Below are positions 1 through 11,299 of a stretch of DNA of 64,000 bases, one piece after another. Origin of the DNA: Glycine soja (taxonomy: Eukaryota; Streptophyta; Magnoliopsida; Fabales; Fabaceae); the NCBI RefSeq assembly GCF_004193775.1, contig NC_041005.1, forward strand, positions 11,534,501 to 11,598,500, given 5' to 3'. The translations under genes and the position numbers were made by a program. Every line of letters begins with the position of its first letter. Position 1 is the first letter of the stretch. The notes beneath the pieces are model-generated. The model was not told the origin of the DNA. It made no database searches and worked only from the letters and a program-made list of their open reading frames with translations.

Positions 1-1003
1 TCAAGATTAATTAAAGATCAAGTTTTTGCCTCAAAACAAAGTGTTTCCAAGAGATCAAGGCTCTGGTAGTCAATTACTAGGCAGTGTAATCGATTACCAG
101 AAGACAATTTTGAAAAACAACTTTTAAAAAGTGTTTTGAATTTGAATTTTGAATCATGTAATTGATTACCAGATGTTTGTAATCAATTACCAGCAATGCC
201 ACTTCAGAAAACACTTTAAAAAGTCATGACCCTTCAAAATATAACTGTGTAATCGATTACTAGAAACCTGTAATCGATTACCAGTGAAGAATTTCAGAAA
301 AATCTTTTTGAAAAGACATATATCTTCAAACCATTTTGAAAAGGCACGAAGGGCCTATATATATGTTTGTCTGACTTTGAAAAGCAAGAGAAAGATATTC
401 TAAGATAACTTCATTGCCAAATGCTCTCTCAACAACTATTGGACAAACATTTGCAAATCTATTGAAAATTCATCTAGGAACTTCAAATTGTATTATCATC
501 TCTAAAAGAGAGAAATTCCTCTAGGATCTTCAATTTGTATCATCCACTTTAAAGCAGAGAAATTTTTCTGTTCATCATAGAAAGTCAGTTGTAATCAAGA
601 GACTGGTTGTCTCTTGGATTATAAAAATTGTAATCAAGAGACAGGTTGTCTCTTGGAGAATCTTTGAACACAAGGGTGAGGGATCCCAAGGTGTGTTCAA
701 AGTCTATAAAGGATTTACAGAGATAGTGAAAAATCTCAAGTGGGTTGCTTGAGGACTGGATGTAGGCACGGGAAGTGGCCGAACCAGTATAAATCGAGTT
801 TGCATTTCTTTCTTCCCTTATCTCATTTATGTTATTGCAATCAATTTTTATCTTGTATGTTTAAAGAACATTATTAAATTGATTGCTGCTTCTTCTTTTG
901 CATTCTAAGCCTATCATTTAGAAGGGGGTTAAAACTTTGTTAGTGAGAAATTTTAAAACTTAATTCACCCTTCACTTAAGTTATTGAGACCACTTGTCCA
1001 ACA
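1..1003 (+). mobile_element. Truncated copia-type LTR (3' part), sense strand
   Basis: The block ends in CCACTTGTCCAACA, the same type of 3' end as the complete copia LTRs further right. It contains a CTGGATGTAGGCAC block and a CCGAACCAGTATAAAT block that match, in sense orientation, the conserved segment near the primer end of those LTRs. Copies of GTAATCGATTAC and its variants lie at 60-290. Two tandem hairpins with stems CAAGAGAC/GTCTCTTG occur at 596-616 and 635-655. The left end lies outside the window. No primer site or gag follows at 1004, so this is a solo LTR or the 3' LTR of an element extending leftward. Family assignment is inference from similarity seen by eye. Confidence 0.75.
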
Positions 1004-1680
1004 GTAGGTATAACAAAAAATTGATACATAGGGTGAAATTGTTTTTGAAGTATGTTATTCATACATAGGGTGATAAGTTGCTACTTTGAATCAGAACAAC
1101 ACTAGGTCACTAACCTATTTGTTCCAAATTTCAAGCCTTAGCAATTATAATTCGTATGTCATATGCACATCTAAGGCTTGCAAACTCAGGAGTTAGAAAT
1201 AAAATACTGATTCTAAACTAGGAATGGTTTGGTAAAACACTTGATTGAATAATAGGATCATAGGAACAAGGTTGAGAATTTGTGCCTTGTGGCAATCCAA
1301 GACCATATTTATCACTTAGATGGTCACTATCACAAGTTCAGTTGGTACTCAGAGATCTTGTAAATGAATATGGTGTTAACAGCCATGTGGGTGAAAGGTG
1401 CGTGTTACTTAAAATACACATTTAAATATCATTGCACATAGTCTTAAGAATGGTTATCATGAATGGCAGGGACTAAAACCGAAGTCTGTGGATGAATCAA
1501 ATTAGGGATAAACCATCCATTGTGTCCTTACATTTTCTGTAGTAGCCAACAACATCAGGTTAGGAATCATATTCCTATATGTATATCAACTTGGCATCTT
1601 AGCTAATTTCTTATTTGAAAATTGATCTATTCACTTCTTTTGGCTTTAGGAAATGTGTCTAAGATTGTTTTGATTTTAAT
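1004..1680. other. Intergenic, no gene recognised
   Basis: AT-rich sequence directly after the LTR end. There is no primer-binding site of the TGGTATCAGAGC type. A short open stretch near 1330-1400 resembles nothing I recognise, and stops break every frame. Confidence 0.5.
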
Positions 1681-2038
1681 GATCATTTTTATTAAAAATC
1701 GATATTATTTTATAACCAACAACATCAGTTTTTAAAAGAACCGATGTTGATAGGCATACAACATCAATTTTTACAAAAAAACCGATGTTGTCTACATATA
1801 CTAACATCGGTTTTGGTAAAAACCAATGTTTGATATGAAGATATATTACTATTTTTTATAATTTTTATTATATAACATCGGTTATTTCAATAACCGATGT
1901 TGTAATTTTATATTAACATCGATTTTGGAAAATCAATGTTAATGGTATTACTTTCAACGTCGGTACTTTCAACATCGGTTAATAACCAATGTGAAAAGTC
2001 CTTAATAACCGATGTTGAAATCCTATTTTTTAGTCGTG
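1681..2038. mobile_element. Subterminal repeats and terminus of a CACTA-like DNA transposon
   Basis: About ten copies of ACATCGGTT or AACCGATGT occur in both orientations within 350 bases. The block stops at 2038 with TTTTTTAGTCGTG, the complement of CACGACTAAAAAA, close to the CACTA-type terminus. Dense short repeats in both orientations next to a CACTA end are known subterminal transposase-binding arrays. The partner terminus was not found, so calling this one end of a non-autonomous or decayed element is inference. Confidence 0.5.
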
Positions 2039-4621
2039 TAATTTTGATAGAAAGGTCTTTTTGATAATAATAATTTAATGATAAGTTCAGTCATACATGT
2101 TGTAACAGTTCTAGTAATAATTTTGATAGTAATAAGCAATGATGATTGGATAAAAGCATAGTTTAGAGAAGAAATGGAGATTTAAAAGAAATAAGAGTTT
2201 ATAGAAATGCAAAAAAGTAAATGAAAACAAATTTTATTAAAAGTGACACCAATACATACACTACAACCTTTGAACTGATAGCCATTTTTGTGTGAGTAAC
2301 ATAAGTGGTGTATGAGGATTTGAGTGGTAGTAATTCAACCTAACAAAAAATGGTTGTCGAAGGTCTTATTTATAGGCTTCTAATACTAACGGTCGAATTA
2401 TATGATTTCGATACGTGTACAATAATACTAACTTCCTACATCTAACGATGTTACTTGTTTCATCTTATTCCTTTGCAAAGAAACTATTGCAATTGCTCCT
2501 TTTGAATTCAATTTTGTCATTCCGTCTAAGCGCTTCTTTTTTTGCATGTATTACTTTTTACTAGAGCATGTTAGCGACAATGAATAAACGAATCAAGACA
2601 ACCACACTTAAGCTCTAAGGGCCAACATTGGATACTCATAGATTGAAAATGGCTTCTGCTCGAGAGAAAAACTACCATGTAGAAGAGACTCACACTTGAT
2701 GGAAAAATTATCAGAATATAAGTATGAGGTAAAGTCTCATATTGGATAGGAATGGAAAGATTGAGCACCATATAAGTGAGGATAAGACTCATAAACTTGA
2801 ATCTTAAGATTTTGGATTAAAGTATGATGTTAGACTCACTTATATGATTGCTCACCCTTAGATAACATCAAAATAAGTTTATGGAAATAGCACTCATGAG
2901 AATACTTAACCCTTTATGCTTCCTTTAGCTTTTCAATCATTCTTCCCCATCGAAATATATCAACCATAAAAAATAAACTAAAATTTAGAAATTTAGAAAT
3001 TTTTCATAGAAAAGGTAACAATGGATTGCTCGAGTTTTATTTATTAATTTATTTTTAGAAATTACAACAATATCACATTCTTTCTTACGTAGAAGTACTA
3101 GTAAGTTGTAAAAACATATGAGCAGGTACTTGTTATGATTGGCAGACTAAAATGTTGATCGTGCAAAGTGAAAACCATCATCATGCACTCAAAAAGAAAA
3201 ATTTAACTAAACACCGCTTTTTTGTGCCTGAGTGAGGTGATAGGTTGGCATTTTGTCTTGTCTTCTTGGACGATTTCTTGGCTTGATGATCAGTCTTGAA
3301 ATGAAAGAGTGAAGACAAATGAGATGTCGACTTGGTCCCCTCCAAATACGTAATGAGAACTGAGAGTTCCAAATTCTATAACTGGCACATGAAAGATAGC
3401 TCTTAGTAATTTGCATGTTAGTCCATCATAATTCATAAATGTTTTAGATTTGACGTGTTATTTACAAGATAGTTTACCTGAATTATGTACCATCTATATA
3501 TAATGCACTCACTTTATTTGACAATTGAATTATTTTAATATTTATTTAAATTTAAATGAAATGCACTAATTAATAGCATAGATTTTTTTTATTCTATATC
3601 ATTTAATTATAGATTATCATGTAAATTAAATTGTACCTACATTGCGTTGATCCAAGCATAACCAGACTGTGATCTCAATCCTAAGGTTTGACTTTTGCGA
3701 AACAAAAAATTAATGAGATGAAGAGTAAAGATTCTACTGTGACTACTTAATTAATTAGGACTTATAAGGCTGTTAACTTTTTTATTTATTTTAAAAATTA
3801 TATTAAGGTAGTTTATGATTAGTTGATGATATAAAAATATATTTAATTTATATATACTTTAAATTTCCCATCATTGCATCCAATGAGGATCAATGTAAGA
3901 TCATGGTAGTATAATTAAGATCACCTTATGCATTTCCATGGGATGATCATGACCACGACATGTTTGGCCGATACTTGTTAACTTGCTTCTTTCTTATTCC
4001 TTTTTTTCCATCTTTATCTTTTCTTCTTCTTTCTTTATCAAAATAGGGAAAGAAAAGGTTCTTTATATTCTTCGGTGTGGTTTTGTTTCTTCCAGCTAGC
4101 TAGCTTTCTGCTTGTTTGGTCTTATTTACTGGTAGTGCATCATTGTTACACATTCAAGTAAAAGCAATATTAAGCACTTTCCTTTTCTTGTTTTGGCATA
4201 TATCATGGCGATCGAGCTCAAAGATTTCACAATATTGCAACAAGTGGCGACCAAGGGCTAAAGATTTTGCTTAATTCTCGTGTGTTGTAACCTTTATATC
4301 ACATGCCCTACGCCTTTTTCATTAATAAACTTTAATTCAAGGGCTTGAATTGCTAACCTTTCCTAGCGAGACACATGAATTTGGTAGCTATGTTGAATGG
4401 CCATTCCACGTGACACCTTCCAAAATTTAGTGCATGAAAACAAGCCCATTAATTTCTTTAAACATTAATTGTCTCTACATTTGAGATACAGATCCATTGA
4501 AATTTTGATACAACACTTTTAGAGTCAAAAGTGTGAATGGTGGTTTTTTTACTTGGGAATATTCATAAATCATAATATTTATAAATCAAATTATAAAGTT
4601 AATTAGAAAGCACACTACATA
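2039..4621. other. Long intergenic stretch without a supported gene
   Basis: AT-rich DNA with only short ORFs. At 2690-2870 is a block with AGTCTCATATTGGAT and ATATAAGTGAGG, reminiscent of short terminal-repeat retrotransposon (TRIM) or LTR remnants, but I could not find a matching second copy. A 63-codon minus ORF at 3181-3372 has basic composition and no recognised motif. Pyrimidine-rich runs occur at 3985-4040. Confidence 0.4.
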
Positions 4622-4992
4622 GGAGTATAAGCGCCCCAGTTGAGGCAGAAGTTTTAGCTTGCTTGGAGGCTATCAATTGGGTCAATGAGCTTGGATATCA
4701 CAAGGTTATCAAAGAACTTTAATTTACTGCAAATTTGTTGTTGATGGGGTTAGGAGTAAATGTGTAGCTATATATGATCTAGGAAGCATCATACGTAAAT
4801 GCAAACATAGGTTCAAGTTTCTTCTAAACTTTGAGATATATTTTTGTCAGGAGACAAACAAATTTCACAATTCATTGTTTAGCTGGGGGTGACGAAATTT
4901 GATGTTAGTCACCATATCTTTGATTAATATCATGTATTTATGATAGTATTAATATTGAATTGAATTGAGTTTTCTATTTCAATAAAAAAAAA
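4622..4992 (+). pseudogene. LINE-type RNase H (RVT_3) relic with poly(A) end
   Basis: In one plus frame 4636-4720 reads EAEVLACLEAINWVNELGYH, the helix segment of plant RNase H-like RVT_3 domains. After a one-base frame change it continues through VVDGVRSKCVAIYDLGSII and ends near 4870 with a diverged copy of the usual VRRQAN-type block (QETNK). The frame is broken near 4720. A 3' untranslated stretch then ends in AATAAAAAAAAA at 4980-4991. This is the expected 3' end of a non-LTR retrotransposon, or of a reverse-transcribed copy of an RVT_3 gene. The reverse transcriptase part is absent, consistent with 5' truncation. Confidence 0.6.
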
Positions 4993-6140
4993 GGAGTGTA
5001 AGTGGGTGGGACACAATCCCCAAACTCACCCAATCTAACAAAGTCCAATTAGATTTTTATGGATTTGACTGAATAATTAGATTAGATTGGTTTTAATTTA
5101 ATGTATTCAATTATAATTGGATCCATTGATGAGTTTAGAGTTTGAATCTCATCAAAATTCAATCCAACTCTCATATAATTAAATTATTAATATAAAATTT
5201 ATAAACTAAACACATCTCATTCTCAAGGTAATACATTGTTTATCTTAAGATAATACATTATTTTGGAGTTTATTTTTTTTGCTTATATTAGGATAATATA
5301 TTGTTTTATGAATGATACTATAAGTATATATTTATGATTTTATTTCTGTTTATCATATTAATAGTATAATATTTTATGAATATTGATTTTTAAAAATATC
5401 ATTACTTTTCTATCATAATAAATATCCTCACTATTTTTGAGTTTGAAGATTTTTTAAATTTTTTCAAGACTTAAATGATAAAAAAATTTTAATGGTTGAA
5501 CCTGATAATTAACCCAATCCAATCAAATTAAAATTGAATTGAGTTGACAAAAAAAATTAAACTCTAACTCAATTAAATTTAATTGGATTGAGTTAAAAAA
5601 AACATTTATTTCTTGCACTCCATTGTTGTTTCCCGCATTTTCTATTATATTCTAAAATACAAATTTACATTTCGGAATAGGTTTTCCAAAATGTAATAAA
5701 AAATACAGAAAATAAAAGTAAAAATATATGGAACAACGCTCATTAAAAAGTAGACAAAGTTCAATCCAACTCAAACCAATTAAACTCCTAATAAATCAAC
5801 ACAAAATAAATCACAGCCCCATATATATGTATATGTGTGTGTGTGATAACTAAATTATAATATCTCCAGAGGCACTATCCATTTGAGGATGCAGCTACTA
5901 GAATAATAACAAATACATCTTTATTATAAATATAGTGTGATTTTTTACATAAATAAATATAATGTGATATGAAAGATTGACAATTATGTATTTTAAATAA
6001 ATAGTCAACAATTCAAATTTTAAATTTATGTATATAAAAAAATATTTTTATTAAAAAAATTAACTCAGATATCTATGTGTTGAGCGATTAATCTCTGACT
6101 CGAATATTTTAATTAGGCAGAAAAAAAAGAAGAAAAAATT
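4993..6140. other. AT-rich intergenic DNA with AATCCAATC-type inverted blocks
   Basis: Segments at 5020-5130 and 5490-5600 contain related CCAATC, GATTGG and TTGGATTGAG words in opposite orientation. GGAGTGTAAG at 4992 faces CTTGCACTCC near 5614, suggesting a decayed inverted-repeat element, but no convincing target duplication was found. A short TATATGTGTGTGTG microsatellite lies at about 5825-5843. No gene is seen. Confidence 0.4.
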
Positions 6141-6214
6141 AACTCACATTTTAGGTCACGTCTACGATAACTATCGTAGATCATTCGTTGTAAAAAATAC
6201 TTTTTTTAGTAGTG
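6141..6214. mobile_element. CACTA-like terminus
   Basis: The block ends in TTTTTTTAGTAGTG at 6214, the complement of CACTACTAAAAAAA, a typical CACTA transposon terminus. Just inside is a GTCTACGATAACTATCGTAGA inverted repeat near 6161-6181. The second terminus was not found, so this is a fragment or one end only. Confidence 0.4.
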
Positions 6215-6889
6215 AGATGTCTTTACTAAAAGAAACTCTTTCAATTGCTCCCTATTTTCAAACAACCCATGCATTTTTGTTCTTCCGAATTCTCTCCATG
6301 TTGCCAGAAAACAATTGTCACCAGATCCTAGGACACACTTGGTCCACTAATTCATAGAATTGGAACGGCAAAAAAGATACAAGGTCAAGCACAAGGGACC
6401 ATGAGACCAAACACTTTGAGCAATTAACAAGCCAGCACCGCCACCACCAAATATATTGTGATTAAAATACATTGTTGCCTTCCCCACAAATCGTACAATC
6501 ATGGTTCCTTTACCTCAACTCTGCCTAAGTTCATTTTGCACAGCAAAGATAAGGCATTATGAAATATAAGGATAACACTGAATCAATACTCTAACAGGAA
6601 AAGGAAGTACGACATTAAACAATGTTGTTGCGTCTCCAACCCATAGGAACTTTATAAAAGCCACGTTCTCACCACCTAGCAAATTCATAATTAAAAACCT
6701 TATATCTTCCACTACCTTACTTGTTAATGCATATGAGTAGTCAATTCAAAATTATATGTGTCCGGGTGAGAGAGAATAAACTCTTTTTTAACCAAGTAAC
6801 CAAATGTCATTTTTATTTAGTCACTGATTATAACCTAGCTCATAGCTTAGGTTCAATAGGTACATAAACCTAATATTAAATATGATGCG
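6215..6889. other. Intergenic, no gene recognised
   Basis: Ordinary AT-rich sequence with no ORF above 60 codons and no repeat structure noticed by eye. Confidence 0.4.
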
Positions 6890-7330
6890 ACGTATCACCA
6901 AATTGTTCCACAAAATTGTAATTCTCAGTGAAATTAGTCTCTAAAATTAATTAATTAAATAATAAAATAATTTCTAAAATTATGCATTATCAATCAATTT
7001 AGTTTTTACATTGTAATGGGATCAAATTAGTCTCTAAAATAGATAAAATAACAAAATGTTCCTTAAAATTATAAATTATTTACTAATTAATTTAATCCTT
7101 TGAATTGTAACGCTGAGTCAAATTAATTGACTTTTTGCTCCCCTAATTTTTAAAATTAAGCGAAATATACCCCTAAAATTTACTAATTTTATGAAATATT
7201 TTTCTTATAAACTCTAATTTTGTCATCATCCTAACATGTGCATTTTTCTCCTCTACTTTTAAATTTTTTTACATTTCACTCTTAAATGGCAATAAAAGGT
7301 GAAATTTTAACCCTTGACAACTTTCTTCTT
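6890..7330. repeat. Degenerate tandem repeat with an inverted partner near 21 kb
   Basis: Three loose copies of an AAATTAGTCTCTAAAAT-type unit occur near 6930, 7020 and 7110, followed by TTTTTGCTCCCCTAATTTTT. A similar order of words, reversed and complemented, is found at about 20930-21160. The pair could be terminal inverted repeats of an older element whose interior now holds the copia element and the MULE. The match is weak and judged by eye. Confidence 0.35.
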
Positions 7331-7886
7331 CATTGTCATAAAAGCCTCTAAATCATTGGTTTGTTTACTTTACATGTAAAAATATATTATATATACCATT
7401 AATGCATATGTTAATCACAGTTTTATCCTCCTAAGTGTATTTTTGTCATTATGTTATTGATGTGAAATATTCATTAACTTTAACTTATCAAAGATAATCT
7501 CTATTAGAAGATTTGGTTGATTATCTTTACTGTGATTTTTTCTTTCAATCACATTTTTTCAATTCACAAGGCTCAGATATGAGATATTGCTTAAGAGATT
7601 TAGACTCAGTTGCACCCGGATCAACAACAAATTGGAAATCTCCTATGCGTATGTTTACATTTGTATGAAAAATATTAAAAATTAAGATGATAAATTTATA
7701 TATTAAATATTTTTATCTTAATTATACAAATTTATTTATTTTTTATATAAAATTATTTTATTATTTATAAATTATTTATACATCTTTCACCCTTTTATTT
7801 ACAAATAGTTATGTAGAGATAAATATATTTAATAAATAAATTTATAAGATATTATATAGTATAACTAAAAATAATTTTATATAATT
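7331..7886. other. AT-rich flank of the copia insertion
   Basis: No gene is seen. The last five bases (7882-7886, taatt) are the left target-site duplication of the copia element that follows. Confidence 0.5.
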
Positions 7887-9215
7887 TGTTGGAATAATCA
7901 GGAATCTAAATCTATAGAAGGAAGGTTGAATAGATTCTTTTCAAATATTTACCAATCTATTCTTTAAGGTTCAATTACAACTAACCCCTCAATGTAATCA
8001 AGGTTTTCTCAAAAACAAGATAATAAAGATTTTGCAACAAAGAAAACAATGAATACATAATTCTATGGAAAACAAGGTATTATGGCTATTTTACAACAAT
8101 TCTATTACCAAGATTGATTATCAACATAAAGGTTTAGAGAAAAAGAGAATCACACACATAATTTATATTGGTCCAGTCCTAGAAGAACCTACATCCAGTT
8201 GTTCTAATATCCCTTAGAACTTCTACTAATAGAGAATCAAGTATATATACTATGCACAAACAATTTCTTAAAATTCTACTCTTTTATTGAACCCTACAAG
8301 AGAAAGATTAGAAGTTGAAATCCTATCAACTTACATAAACCTTGATAACCCTAATCAAGGTCAAAAACTAGAAAGAAATCAAAATAGGATTGGATACACT
8401 TGAATGTGCAAATCACAATATCTTTAAGCCTTTCTTTCCTTGCTCAAACCATGATAAAGAATGAATGAATCTTGATCATCATGAATCTTTCGTTGAAATG
8501 CATAATGGTTCCCTTAGATGACTCTCAAAAAGTATTTTAAAATATAAGATCTAAAACAAAAGTCTTTCATGAGAACGAACAAGTGAGGGTATATATAGTT
8601 TTACCATAAAAAATATATTTAATTGACGAATGAGATAATCGATTAATTGGTTCAAATCCCTCTTATTCTGTATTTCTAGAAACTTGGTGATTGATTACAG
8701 AATGGGGTAATCTTCTCAAGCTTCTATAGTTTTTGGAATAATCGATTATCAAATGTGTTAATCTATAATTTCAAAACACAATCTAATCGATTACAAGATG
8801 TGATAATCAATTATTTTGAGTTAAAGAAACTCTTTTCTTTTGAAGTTGGCCTGGGTAATCGATTACAAAACTTTGGCAATTGATTAATTCGATAAAACTT
8901 GTCAATATTTCAAGAAAAGTAAGTTTTGTTGCTTGTTCTAACACTTTGTAATTGATTACTTAAACTTGGTAGTCTATTACACAATGTTGAACTTATTGCT
9001 TCTTAGAAACTTTTGAGATCAATCTATATATCTTCTCATGTTTGAGAACCGTTAAGCTTAGATAAAGAGAACTAAGTCTGTAAACTCAACATACCTAGTC
9101 TTCAAACATCCAATAGAAATGTCACATCTTTAGAAATTTGTTTGGCATTGCAAAATTATTAAAACCAAAAGATCCTAAGACTAGTCTTGAAGTCTTCAAA
9201 TTCTTTGATCCAACA
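7887..9215 (-). repeat. 3' LTR of the first copia element
   Basis: Length is 1329 bases, starting TGTTGGAATAATC and ending GATCCAACA. It is collinear with 14719-16108. It carries variants of GTAATCGATTAC at 8630-8960 and a hairpin with stems GTTCTAA/TTAGAAC at 8201-8220. Confidence 0.9.
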
Positions 9216-9230
9216 ATCTCTCCCTTATTC
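9216..9230 (-). other. Polypurine tract of the first copia element
   Basis: Read on the minus strand this is a purine-rich GAATAAGGGAGAGAT immediately before the 3' LTR, the usual plus-strand primer position. Confidence 0.6.
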
Positions 9231-9582
9231 ATTTTGATCATGCCACACCAATTGATGTGTATTGGTGTTTTCCTTTGATCTTGTACTTGTTCAACATCAT
9301 GCTTAACAAACATAATAGAAACAATTATTCAAATCATAGCAACTAGGTACATAAACTATCAATCATATCCTAAAAAATGTGTATTAGAATAACAAAATAA
9401 AAGAATGCATAACAAACTAGGTAAAGAAAAGAGAAAAATGTGATTCAATTTAAACATATTACATATCATTAATAAAAATACAAAACAATTTAATAGAAAT
9501 GCAACGTAACAGATATCACAAGATAACATCAAGACTGTCCTAAAGAGCTTAGAGGCCAACTATCCTAGACTCTAAAGAGGTC

Positions 9583-10781
9583 CTAGGAGGGATAACTAAG
9601 GGAAGAATCACAAATCTTCCACATGAGGGCTCCCAAACCATCTAGGCTCTCTGAAATTGTTTCAAAACACTCGTTTAGCTCCCTATAGCCTTCTTTGTGC
9701 ATCCTCATGAACTCTTCCATCTTTGCCACCATCATCAGCTCAAAAGGACTCATCAGTTTTTCTTTAACTATTACTATTGTTGTACCTTCACCTTCCTTAG
9801 GCTTCTGAATCCAGCCTCCTCCTTTTTCATCTACTTCAATGTATAAGTAGCCCATCTGTTTTAGAACCTTGGAATTCACTTCAAACTTTAGCTCTACAAA
9901 ATAAAAAATCTTATCTTGGGTATCCATCTTGAAGTGATCAAGAATCCTAGAAATCAACACTGCATAAGGACACTTGAAGAAGCCAATCCTGTTGGTCTTC
10001 AGCATGTTGTCTACAACAACATTGACCCAGTCCAACTTCATCCTCCCTTGCATAAGGCTGATGAGAAGAAGATCCTTCTCTGTCAGTTATGCATGTTTTC
10101 TCCTCTTGGGAGTAATGATCTAGGCAATCACATAAGCCAGAAGTTTGTGTTCCAACAACAAGGGGCATGTGCCAAATCTTTCCTTGTCCTTGCCTTTGAA
10201 CATAGTAGCAGTGAATGTAGAGGGATCGTTTATCAAGTTCTTGTATTATGTGATCTTGTTGGATTTCACACCAGGATCTTTCAAATCTTTATCATTAAGC
10301 ATCCTCCCTACTGACGACAATCCAACAGTTTCTTCCCAAACTTCAAGGGTCATCACAATCTATTTCCCTTTTACCTTAGCACACAAGAAACAAGTCTCAC
10401 CATTAATATGGTAGTAGTGTAGAAAACCCTTACCAACTCAGGATAAAATGTGCCCTTCATCTCCATATGCTTCTTCAAACCATGATACTCAAGGAGTTTC
10501 GGAAAGACAAAACCTTGAGTCTTCAGCCATTCCAAGTTTAGAAACTTGGGTTGGATAAAATCCTTCTTAGCATAATTGTACATATAGGACGCTTCATAGT
10601 GTTCCTTTGAAAACCATGGAGTGATGTTTGGAGAAGGTGTCGGTGATGGAGACCGTGTTATCCTTTTGCCCTTATTGGAAGAGCGACCCTTTGTAGGCTC
10701 ATTCTTCTTCTTCGAGTTCATTTTTGGGGTTGTAGCTCTATGTCTAATGCTTTTCATCCTTTTGCCTTTAGTTTTAGCCAT
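9583..10781 (-). pseudogene. Third ORF of the copia element (plant transposon-protein-like), broken
   Basis: It begins with MAKTKGKRMK at 10781 and runs about 136 codons, then continues in other frames to the stop at 9583. The first part is basic, followed by a segment ending GTFYPELVRVFY. The same kind of segment (YPELVRAFY) is found in ORF3 of the nested copia element at 49.5-50.4 kb. That family resembles the putative plant transposon protein domain seen beside many legume retroelements; this is inference from memory of the family. The last part (10053-9583) ends in an acidic region. At least two frame changes disrupt it. It lies between the truncated pol and the 3' LTR, the position of the env-like ORF of SIRE elements, and a cluster of GTAATCGATTAC copies sits just upstream at 10975-11155. 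Confidence 0.55.
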
Positions 10782-11299
10782 TGATGGAGGTTAAGGGTAA
10801 AGGAAGAAATAGAGGTTGAGATGGTTGGAGAAGAAGAAAGGATGTGAGTTCGATCCCTTAGAGTTCAAAACTGGGGTTAAGTATGATAGAAGAGAGAATT
10901 TTAGGTGAGAGTTGGGGTATTTAAAAGAACAGAGCAAGTGTCTTTTCATTTCGAAAAAGGTTTTTTAGACACTCTGTAATCGATTACCAAATGTTATAAT
11001 CGATTACAACCTTGCCCATAAAGGGTTTAAGGCCTCTGCAAAAGTGGTAATTGATTACCAATCAATGTAATCGATTACTCCAGACCCTTAGATCCTAAGA
11101 TACCAGTCTCAGCTCGAATTAACCAATTATAAAATCATGTAATCGATTATAATGTATAATTATGCAAAATTTTATAGAAAGTAACACGCTAAAAAGATTT
11201 TCATGCTTTTTAAATGCACATATAACAAACAAACGCACTAAAGAGCGTAATACAACCATAAACATAAAACAAGATGCAAATGAATATGTACATGAAATG

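Noticed and set aside
3181..3416. Two overlapping minus ORFs rich in basic residues
   Set aside because: Under 70 codons each, with no recognisable family and no splice or promoter context; possibly an exon relic but not supportable.
4992..5622. A hAT-type MITE with GGAGTGTAAG/CTTGCACTCC ends
   Set aside because: The inverted ends are short and no 8-bp target duplication matches, so only the repeat words are reported.
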